From assembly GCA_021229015.1 (NCBI GenBank), contig CM037795.1, positions 12,805,193-12,869,192 of the forward strand: a stretch of DNA of 64,000 bases. The letters run 5' to 3'. Position numbers and translations under genes: made by a program. Below are positions 36,935-45,396 of this stretch, in pieces (position 1 is the first letter of the stretch; each line of letters begins with the position of its first letter). This DNA is from Solen grandis. Lineage: Eukaryota > Mollusca > Bivalvia > Adapedonta > Solenidae. Below the pieces are notes generated by a model. The model was not told the DNA's origin. It was given only the letters and a program-made list of their open reading frames with translations, and ran no database searches.

Positions 36935-37995
36935 TTTCGGCTGCGGCAGCGAAAACTCGTTCTCGCTGAAATTCATATTGGTTGTGGAACTCTCTCGGAA
37001 GACTAAATAATACACATTGATATTAATTACAGACAGGTTTATAGTTTATTTAGAAGAAGTTCGGCTGCTGGCAGCGAGAAGTTAGCAGCCCAGCAGCGTC
37101 AGCTAGATCTCGCTTAATTTCCAAAAATGTTGTGGAATCACCTCAGAAGACAGAATTATAAATATTTATGTCAATTTCAGACAGCTGTATTGTTTATTTA
37201 AAAAAAAAGTTCAGCTGCTGGCAGCGTGAAATCAGACGCCTAGCAGCGCCAATTCAATCTCGCTAAAATTAAAAAACAATTGTTGTGGAATCACCTCGGA
37301 AGGCTGAACTATACATATGTATTTCATTTTCAGACAGCTGTATGGTTTATTCAAAAAAAAGGTCGGCTGCTGGTAGGAAAAAAAAAAAGTTATGGAATCA
37401 CCTCGGAAGGCTGAATTACACATATTTATGTCAATATCAGAAAGCTTCATAGTTCTTTAAAAAAAGTTTGGCTGCTGGCAGCATGAAGTTAGAGGCCAAG
37501 CATCCCAGCAGCATCAACTCGATCTCGCTTAAACACACAAAATTGTTGTGGAATCACCTCAGAAGACTGACTTATACATATTTATGTCAATTTCACACCG
37601 TTTTATAGTTTATCTAAAAAAAATCGGCTGCGGGCAGCGTGAAGTTAGAAGGTCAAGCTTCCAGCAGCGTTAACTCGATCTTGCTTAAACTCACTCACAA
37701 AATTGATTGTTGTGGAATCACCTCAGAAGACTGAATTATAAATATTTATTTCAATTTCAGACTGCTTTATAGTTTATTTAAAAAAAATCGGCTGCGGGCA
37801 GCGTGAAGTTAGAAGCCCAGCATCCCAGCAGAGTCAATTCGATCTCGCTAAAACTAAACAAATTGTTATGGAATCACCTCAGAAGAATGAATTATACATA
37901 ATTATTTATTTCAATTTCAGACAGCGTTATAGTTACATCGGCCGCTGGGCTGCTAACTTCACGCTGCCAGCAGCCGAACTTTTTTTAAATAAACT
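36935..37995 (+). repeat. Satellite-like tandem array, monomer about 157 bp, with inverted terminal monomer end
   Basis: Each monomer contains CGGCTGCTGGCAGCGTGAAG, TTAGCAGCCCAGCAG, ATCTCGCTTAAA, GTGGAATCACCTC, TCAATTTCAGACAG and a run of A. GTGGAATCACCTC-type marks occur near 36976, 37131, 37285, 37393, 37550, 37710 and 37868 (mostly 154-160 bp apart; one interval is 108 because of a deletion). The array closes at 37937-37995 with the same monomer start in inverted orientation (GGGCTGCTAACTTCACGCTG, CCAGCAGCCGAAC). Arrays of about 160 bp carried inside mobile elements are known from bivalves (pearl/BIV160 type); identity with those is not established here. Confidence 0.85.
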
Positions 37996-39487
37996 TATAA
38001 ATAAACGAGCTGCTTGAATGTAAAGAATGTAATACTTAAATACATGTGTGATTCGGCAAATAGCTTCATGCTAATGTTATATTGTTATCAAGTCCGACGT
38101 TCAATAAAGCTCCTTGTATCTTATGATCCTGTATCTAATATACCTAAGGAAACATCGAGCCTCTTGTGATGTTTTGTGACGTTAAACATATAAAAAAAAT
38201 ATTTGCAAAATACAAAACATAAATAGTTCATGTATTATAAAAACAAATGAAAAAGAAATTACACACTTTATGTAAATAAAGTAAACGTGAAAAACAACTA
38301 ATCATGAGTAGTAATATTGCCTTAAGATGCTTTTAGAAGGAATCCACTTCATAGCAATTTACACCTGAAATTGTGAAAACTGATATTAGATAGTCTGGTT
38401 GAAATAATCAACTGCGCATGTCCATAGGGCACATGACAGTGGTCTATGAAATTAGCTGCTATTGATAAATGATGAAACATCCACAAATGACCGTATGTAG
38501 ATGTAACATCTGCCGACCTCAGTTTTGCAGTGTTAGTCCGGCTAGGATGTTTGTAGTCTGACGAAACCTCTCAGGATCCAGAGCTAAAGGCAAAATCAAT
38601 GAGTTCTGGTAATTCCATATTCTCTTCAACAGCTCGATGTTATGGCTGTAAATATATTAACAATATCCAGCGATCCCAAGAGGGAACTAAACTGTTGCTC
38701 ATTTCTCGATGTATCTAAGAGGGCCATTTTTCCACCATGGGACGTAGTTTTAAAAGAGGAATAATGGCTTTCCAGGACCACGATGGTATCATATGTGTAT
38801 AATGTCGATAAATAGTGCAGTGTTATGTATACTGGTAACGTACAATACTCATCCTAAGAACTATTCTTAGACTATTTAATGAAAATGTCCAATATACAGA
38901 ACAATACCCACAAGAGATTTCTGAACAGCATGCTGAAATAAATGATTTAAGAAATGAAAAATTTGTCAGAAGTGAAACTTTTGAAGTTCATTCAAGAGTA
39001 ACAGTAGAAGTCTGTTTGCGGCGATTAAAATAGCATATGCACCCTCTCTAATGGACTACATTATTTGAATAGTTAAACATCTAATAATAATTACAGAAAT
39101 GTTTATTATGTATGAATATAGCTAAAGTTTCATCCCAAAATAACAACACAGAGTACAACTATTGAAATGCCACGTTATTTTACAATTTAGGTAATCATTT
39201 CGTGAACGTTCTTTTACAATTTAAGTAACCGTTTTGTGAGAGGTCAATATGCCGATCTATAAGTGATAACACTTCAATATACACTTCAAGAAATGTCATA
39301 AAATTAAGATTTTTACATTTCTAAAGATTACTATTTGTTCTAAACTAATAAAATTCGGGTCTCGTCATCTATCACGTGACATGTAACGGAGGTGGTAACA
39401 ATGGAGGATATATCGTGTTACTAAGCCTTCTGAACCCTCCTTATAAAAGTGAAATTCGAAGGGACTCTCAGATGATTGACTGATATT
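37996..39487. other. Non-coding, nothing recognised
   Basis: No gene or repeat family is identified. Confidence 0.4.
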
Positions 39488-39632
39488 TTTAGTTTACCGT
39501 CGCTGCGACAGTATTTCAGTCATATAGCGACGTCCTGCTAATTACAGATGGAGGAAGACCCCGAATGCACTGAGGCATCCGGGTAGAACCATCGACCTAC
39601 CGCAAGCCAGCTGGAAGGCTTCCTCACATGAA
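39488..39632 (-). mobile_element. SINE family C, copy 1
   Basis: The minus strand reads GAGGAAGCCTTCCAGCTGGC, TTGCGGTAGGTCGATGGTTC, ACCCGGATGCCTCAG and the tail GGACGTCGCTATATGACTGA then AATACTGTCGCAGCGACGG. It matches 55090-55245 throughout. It sits 3 bp from the family B SINE at 39636, in opposite orientation. The GGTTCTACCC word resembles a tRNA box B, but a full head is not seen. Confidence 0.75.
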
Positions 39633-39635
39633 GAC

Positions 39636-39936
39636 CGTCCCCGGTGGCCGAGTGGATAGAGCTTCTGCCTCGGGAGCGGGAGGTCGTGGGTTCGATCCCC
39701 GGCCGCGACTTACAAAGTCGTAAAAAATGGTACTGTTATAGCTCTCTTGCTTGGCGCTCAGCATGTAAGGGTAGTTAAAGGACTGGTTGGCCTGGTGTCA
39801 GGATAATGTGACTGGGTGTGATATCATGCCACATGTCTACGGCTTGATACTGCAGTGTGGCAGCACTATATCTGTCTCAAGTAGACATCGTCTCCAAATG
39901 ACTGAAATACTGTCGTTGGGACGTAAAACCCAACAA
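39636..39936 (+). mobile_element. tRNA-derived SINE (family B), best-preserved copy
   Basis: The head of about 75 bp is nearly an intact tRNA: GTCCCCGGTGGCCGAGTGGA (box A), CTGCCTCGGGAGCGGGAGG, GGGTTCGATCCCCGG (box B). It is followed by a 225-bp body (CTTGGCGCTCAGCATGTAAG, GTGTCAGGATAATGTGACTG, CTGTCTCAAGTAGACATCG) and the tail TGACTGAAATACTGTCG, GGGACGTAAAACCCAACAAA. The tail resembles that of family C, suggesting both use the same LINE machinery. Collinear copies are at 19579 and 55430. Confidence 0.88.
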
Positions 39937-40351
39937 ACGTCCTCATATGAAAATTCGAATGACTCTGCCGGGACCCGAACCAACGCAATGAGGGGCTAAG
40001 TGAGAGTTAAAATCAGCGACTTTATCCTCTCGACCATGGAGGCTCCGGACCCTCAGATGACTTCTTCAGTTATGTGGGAAATATACAGAATAAGGCTGAA
40101 AAACACAATGTGTAATGCAACAAATATGCTTCATAAAATGGTAATTCTTAACATGGATTTACAGTTACTAAATACATTCCTAATTTGTTTATACATATTT
40201 CAAACTTATAAACCAGGTACATATAGAAATACAATGTCGGTAAATAGATGTGGCATAATTTCTCTTTATAGCAAACTGTATATATCAAGCCGAGAACGAA
40301 ACAATGACGTCTTTTTTATATTGTAGTTGTCTCCTATCCAATATTGCTATA

Positions 40352-40389
40352 TTTCTTTTCAGTTTAACAGACGGACGTGGACGTGGAAA
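40352..40389 (+). other. Predicted splice acceptor and 5'UTR of the secreted-protein gene
   Basis: A pyrimidine-rich tract ending TATTTCTTTTCAG (AG at 40361-40362) precedes the start codon by 27 nt. This suggests that 40363-40389 is the end of a 5'UTR continued from a non-coding upstream exon, which I cannot locate. The frame is open back to 40327 but contains no ATG before 40390. Confidence 0.6.
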
Positions 40390-41484
40390 ATGGCGAAAAA
40401 GTGGCTAAGGAAAACAATGACATCTGTCGCAAGTTTGATCACACCAAATACTTTAATTTGCTCAACGACACGTACACTTTGTTTCATTCACGTTTTCACT
40501 ATGTTCATCACGAACTCACTTGCACAGGATTGCGTGTTCCCATCGTATCTTGATCCAGAAGAATTGTGGATAACGCAGAATAAAAACGGAAATTCGTTAC
40601 AAGGTTACTTTAAAGGCAGTATTTTTACAGCGACAGTATGTGTTAAAGACTCAAGCGTGTGTCACCCATATACACGTATATGTGTTTCTAAGGAATCGGA
40701 AAACACGTTTCAAGTGAAGCACACGGAAACCACAACTTCAGAAATTGTTTTCTTGTGCATGGAGTTCATCAGAAGGTCTAGGAATATACTTCAGATAAAG
40801 GAATCCGCGGAGCAATCACGACCAGTAGCATGTAAAGACAACCAAATGAATCTTGACCATTGGATATATATTTCACACAAAAATTTAGAAAACCAAAAAA
40901 TCATATGTCCGTTTTCAGGTGGATACAATATTCGCTTATTGAATTCAAACAATTATCCTCTATGTGAAAAAGAGATTATACCGCCTCGACTGGAAAGTGA
41001 ATGCGAAACTGGCGATGGTCTAACTATAGATTTCCGGGTCCAGGAATGTCAAGCCCCCGAAATGAAAATGAAAATCAAACAGGCATTTAATTGCGTAGCG
41101 ACTTGGATTCAGAAGGGCTTTACATTTGTTATTCTGAAAGAGCGTGGCGATCTTAAACTATGGTGTCTACGGATAACCGGCACGGATTTAACCAGGATTG
41201 AACGTGGCCATCTGTTCATTGACCCGGTATGTGACCCTGGTGATTCTGATGGAAGCATACGTGAAACATCCAAGTACCTCGTCATAGAGTTTGAACAACG
41301 CATAATCAACTCTATCTGTACGGATCCATACAATTTCTGTGATGACCAAAGGCTCTGCATAGACGAAACTTACTCGGGCGTTTGCCGCAAGTTCTGTGGC
41401 TTTTGCAAAGGGGACCTCAACCCTTGTTCCTTCCCAGGACCACTTCAAGGGCACTGGGTGGAGAATGCAATCGGAAATAGGGAG
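40390..41484 (+). CDS. Secreted Cys-rich two-module protein, coding exon 1 (residues 1-365)
   Basis: Joined to 44175-45140, this gives a 686-residue protein. ATG 40390 is the first in frame; a second Met codon is at 40417. A hydrophobic core LCFIHVFTMFITNSLA (30-45) makes a signal peptide with likely cleavage before QDC. Module 1 begins with CVFPSYL...LQGYFKG (48-75), continues with paired Cys (84-219) and CVATWIQKG...LWCLRI (235-262), and a six-Cys block at 310-339 ending CRKFCGFC, reminiscent of ShKT spacing. CSFPGPLQGHW (346-356) then opens module 2. The exon ends GGGAG|GTAAGA at 41484, phase 0. The C.FP...LQG.W signature resembles metazoan extracellular proteins labelled DUF7042-DUF7045; this is from memory, not a search. 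Function is unknown; a cell-surface or secreted role is inferred. Neighbours give no pathway clue. Confidence 0.85.
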
Positions 41485-42081
41485 GTAAGATCTCATTTTA
41501 CAATAAGCTATCAAGAATTCATTGCTTTTCTATATGCATGTTTCCCTTTTATTCTGCATTCCTTTTAAACATCTTTTTCACAAATATTTGAACTTGAGAA
41601 GTAGATTCGTATAATATCACATTGAAAACAAAGGCGTATGGCATGAAAGTAAGGGGCCGGGGCCCATGAAAAAGGGGGGTTGGGTTATTAAGCACTATAT
41701 ATAATGCAAGGGATAATATTCCAGATCGACCTGGATTCATACCTTCTCGAAACAATGCCTTTGTACTTTGTACCTGTTACAAGCGTATGTAATGGAAAGT
41801 TACAACTTTTTTCAGCCATGCAAACTCAACTATAATGCAACGAAACCCGCTTTACGAAACTTATCCCAATTTTCCAAAATATTGACAGGGTTTGTTCACC
41901 TGGTCTACCATAATTGTAAATAGCCGTTTCTGCTAAAGGACGTGGTAAATCGATGCAGTAATTCCATAAAATATATTAATTGCTCACATCGGCATGCATA
42001 ATTTGTCCTCGGATGCAAGGAATTCAGTTACTGTAGATATCACCATTTTTAACCGTTGGCATAATTTCATTTCAAATTAAG

Positions 42082-42202
42082 AGCCGTTTTGCGAATCACG
42101 TGACGCTCCATGTAACTATGAAAAGTGATTGATTGGTAGAGGTAGAAACAACCAGTCAAAACATCTCTTTCTTCTAAAAGTCACATGATTCGCAAAATGG
42201 CT
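42082..42202. repeat. Inverted-repeat hairpin in the intron
   Basis: AGCCGTTTTGCGAATCACGTGAC (split here as AGCCGTTTTGCGAATC plus ACGTGAC) at 42082-42104 pairs with 42180-42202 with two mismatches. The pairing continues weakly outward. Probably a small MITE of about 140 bp. Confidence 0.75.
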
Positions 42203-42680
42203 AAATTAAAAAGAAAGTAGGACAACTGTGCTGGAAAGGTTACGAAGACCGCGCTGATAAATCTTCAACAATGATTTCTTATTCGTCAACAAATTTTGCA
42301 ATGTATGATTTTTGACAGAGTAGCGTTTTATTGTTGGGAACAACGTAACTGTTTATTTTTGATTATATAGTTTGATGCCGCCTGTCACTGCGTATTGCTA
42401 CAGTAATATTTTGACTTGTGAAAATGATCAAATAGTACAAAAAATAACAAAGGCAATCGCATTTATTGTTATGTTTTGATATTTATCATAAGATGCACAA
42501 GATGCACAAGTTTTAAATTCTTAGCAGTCTGTATATGAAATAATTGTTTAAAAATTTAAGTATAAACGTAACTGATTAATCATTCATCAGTCTGAAAGGC
42601 GAGCCGATTAATCGACAATTTTTAAGGGCTGATTCCAAGCACTACTGATCAGGATCAAGTAGTATCTCTTGTATTATATA

Positions 42681-43545
42681 TGGTGATGTATTATATAATT
42701 ATGGTGATGTATTATATAATTATGGTGATGTATTATATAATTATGGTGATGTATTATATAATTATGGTGATGTATTATATATGGTGATGTATTATATAAT
42801 TATGGTGATGTATTATATATGGTGATGTATTATATAATTATGGTGATGTATTATATATGGTGATGTATTATATAATTATGGTGATGTATTATATAATTAT
42901 GGTGATGTATTATATAATTATGGTGATGTATTATATATGGTGATGTATTATATAATTATGGTGATGTATTATATAATTATGGTGATGTATTATATATGGT
43001 GATGTATTATATAATTATGGTGATGTATTATATATGGTGATGTATTATATAATTATGGTGATGTATTATATAATTATGGTGATGTATTATATAATTATGG
43101 TGATGTATTATTTAATTATGGTGATGTATTATATAATTATGGTGATGTATTATATAATTATGGTGATGTATTATTTATGGTGATGTATTATATAATTATG
43201 GTGATGTATTATATAATTATGGTGATGTATTATATAATTATGGTGATGTATTATATAATTATGGTGATGTATTATATAATTATGGTGATGTATTATATAA
43301 TTATGGTGATGTATTATATATGGTGATGTATTATATATGGTGATGTATTATATAATTATGGTGATGTATTATATATGGTGATGTATTATATAATTATGGT
43401 GATGTATTATATATCATATATGGGGATGTATTATATATGGTGAAATATTATATATGGTGAATTATTATATATGGTGAATGAGATGTATTATATATGGTGA
43501 TTTATTATATATGGTGATGTATTATATATAGAGATTTATATCTAT
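42681..43545 (+). repeat. Mixed 17/21-bp minisatellite
   Basis: The basic unit is TGGTGATGTATTATATA (17 bp, S). The long form (L, 21 bp) adds ATTA at its end. From 42681 to 43396 I count 36 units, 26 L and 10 S, with two units carrying TTTA for TATA (near 43112 and 43172). The last 150 bp degrade (TGGGGATG, TGAAATATT, TGAATGAG). It lies inside the intron, immediately left of the TIR element. Confidence 0.93.
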
Positions 43546-43549
43546 TCTA

Positions 43550-44127
43550 TGGTGGTATATTTCTGCCAGCCACTTATCAACTTAGTTATGTCGAAACTTT
43601 ACTGAAAAATTGACATATATATAAGTTATCCACTTAGGTATCTTAACAGGACAAAACTGTCTGTTAGTGCCCACTACTGCCAATCACATATCCACTTATG
43701 TTAACTGGATATCCCATGGTTTTTTTTTTCTTTCAGATATTTATGTGTAAAAATGCTTGTTATCCACATAATTTAACTAACTTGACAAAAGGCGATATAT
43801 CCAGTTATCTTAAGTGAATATATGGATGACAGTAGCGGGCACTAACAGGCAGTTTTGTCCTGTTAAGATACCTTAGAGGATAACACGAAAGTTTTCTACT
43901 TGCTAAATATTATCTGAATATATGACAATTTTTCAGAAAATTTTTGACATAGGTAAGTGGCTGGCAGTAATATGCCACCATGCTAACAGGCAGTTTTGTC
44001 CTGTAAAGATACCTAAGAGGATAACACGAAAGTTTTCTACTTGCCAGATACTGGATATGTGACATTTTTTTTCAGAAAAGTTTCGACATAGCTAAGTGGA
44101 TAAGTGGCTGGCAGAAATATGCCACCA
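43550..44127. mobile_element. Long-TIR non-autonomous DNA element, TA-flanked, with duplicated right arm
   Basis: The left end TGGTGGTATATTTCTGCCAG and the complement of the right end TGGTGGCATATTTCTGCCAG start arms of about 130 bp (CCACTTATC, ATGTCGAAACTTT, TTAGGTATCTTAACAGG, ACAAAACTGTCTGTTAG). TA dinucleotides at 43548-43549 and 44128-44129 fit TA target duplication of the Tc1/mariner superfamily. The right arm occurs twice in tandem (about 43833-43981 and 43982-44127). No ORF. Confidence 0.82.
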
Positions 44128-44174
44128 TAATATATAAATATTGATTTACTAACAGTATTTTACTTTTATTTCAG

Positions 44175-45140
44175 AGGTATATCAATATTACATTCTACGG
44201 CTTAACTCTGAGCGATGCAGGAATGTTTCAGTGTCATGAAAAAGAAGGCCATGATTTTGAAAACAACACAATGCTCTTGCAAACATTTGCGAATGGTTGT
44301 TTCCCACGATTTGCCTGCTTGGAGATCAGAAAACCTTCGTCATCGATCCTGGAGTACAGGATAGGTCGCCGCGTCGGATGGCCAATCAAAAACTGGGACA
44401 GTCTTAAAGACTTCGTGTGTGATGACCATATGTTTGGAGCGGACGAAACAGATGAAGAAGTATATGGAAATATTTTGGAGAAACCAACAAAAATTTTAGT
44501 TGACCGCGATCATCACTACCCTGTAAACTGTGCGCTACCTGATTGGCTCGGAGCAAGCCATTCTGTTTATGTCCAAGAAGCGGATGAGTGTGACTCCTGT
44601 ATCCTGCATGATTCAACAAAACACAAAAACAGGATCATTATGGTTCCTATGAATTGTAGTACACCATCCCACAGTCTGAACCAGAGAGATTATAAATGTA
44701 TCGGCGTTTTCTCCCAAGATGACAATGTCCACGCGGTTGTTACACGCACTTTGCACAAGCACCAGGAATACCATTGTTGGATATTTGTGATGGAAGCGGC
44801 TGAAGTCAATGTTCAGGGTTACGTATACATCCACGATGCTTCATACTGTACCAAGATAGCAATCAAGTCTATACTTGATGGTAACATAAAAGCTAGGCAT
44901 AAACTGACCATACCGGTGAAAAGACCAAGGGGTTGTCCGTGGGTCGGACAAGTTATAACGACAACCACAACTTTGAGGCCAGTGAAGGAGACACATTCTC
45001 ACATTACTGTTCCGTTCTCGACTACCCGCTCCTCTGAACATAAGTTGTACTCGACATCATTAGCGACCAGACAAGTTCCTCTGACTGGTGTCCTTGTTTG
45101 CATGACAGTTGCCTTGTACATGATCAGAACGTTAAGCTAG
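44175..45140 (+). CDS. Secreted Cys-rich two-module protein, coding exon 2 (residues 366-686)
   Basis: It starts at the codon after the acceptor (AGG TAT ATC) and continues exon 1 in frame; the ATG at 44223 is internal. Module 2 continues from CSFPGPLQGHW of exon 1: INITFYGLTLSDAGMFQC (368-385), then GCFPRFACLEI (406-416) and CIGVFSQDDN...YHCWIFVMEA (539-573), which parallels CVATWIQKG...LWCLRI of module 1, pointing to an internal duplication. N-glycosylation sequons lie at N369, N395 and N525. A Thr/Ser-rich stalk (about 626-664) leads to a hydrophobic C-terminus (666-682, VPLTGVLVCMTVALYMI) followed by RTLS. It is either a GPI-attachment signal or a single C-terminal membrane segment; the trailing Arg slightly favours the latter. 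Stop TAG at 45138-45140. Confidence 0.85.
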   Translation, partial: RYINITFYGLTLSDAGMFQCHEKEGHDFENNTMLLQTFANGCFPRFACLEIRKPSSSILEYRIGRRVGWPIKNWDSLKDFVCDDHMFGADETDEEVYGNILEKPTKILVDRDHHYPVNCALPDWLGASHSVYVQEADECDSCILHDSTKHKNRIIMVPMNCSTPSHSLNQRDYKCIGVFSQDDNVHAVVTRTLHKHQEYHCWIFVMEAAEVNVQGYVYIHDASYCTKIAIKSILDGNIKARHKLTIPVKRPRGCPWVGQVITTTTTLRPVKETHSHITVPFSTTRSSEHKLYSTSLATRQVPLTGVLVCMTVALYMIRTLS

Positions 45141-45245
45141 GAAAAGACACTACTTTGCGGCGGTTTTCATGAAAAGTAAAAGAAAATGTGATTTTCTAAA
45201 GATCTTCTTCTTATTATTATTATTGTTATATTTGAATAGTAACAA

Positions 45246-45396
45246 ATTAAATAATGAAATGTGCTCTACTTAATGCATAATTGGTAAATATTCGAACAAA
45301 CTAGACACCACGAAAGTTACTACCTGAAACAAATGACATTGGCTTCGGTGAACATATTCGTAAACATAAAAGTATCGGACAAATGAAGTGAATAAA
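45246..45396 (+). promoter_or_regulatory. Candidate poly(A) signals
   Basis: ATTAAA at 45246-45251 and AATAAA at 45391-45396 are the first such hexamers after the stop codon and would give a 3'UTR of roughly 130-280 nt. In AT-rich DNA either could be chance. Confidence 0.4.

Larger units (their letters stand above)
41485..44174 (+). other. Intron (2690 bp), GT-AG, phase 0
   Basis: The donor GTAAGA at 41485 and the acceptor TACTTTTATTTCAG ending at 44174 are canonical, and the reading frame is kept across the join. The intron contains a hairpin with 23-bp arms (42082-42104 / 42180-42202), a minisatellite (42681-43545) and a long-TIR element (43550-44127) whose end lies only 47 bp before the acceptor. 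A 413-codon frame running into this intron stops at 41568 and is not the real end of the protein. Confidence 0.82.

Noticed and set aside
39636..39712. Functional tRNA gene
   Set aside because: Boxes A and B are good, but it continues into a 225-bp body repeated at two other loci, so it is a SINE head.
40327..41568. A 413-codon single-exon protein starting at TTG 40327 and ending at 41568
   Set aside because: The start is not ATG. The last 28 codons lie past a canonical GTAAGA donor, and the frame joins exactly to a Cys-rich second exon at 44175.
44223..45140. Independent 305-residue gene starting at ATG 44223
   Set aside because: No signal peptide. The 16 codons before it are in frame back to a strong acceptor, and the sequence continues module 2 opened in exon 1.
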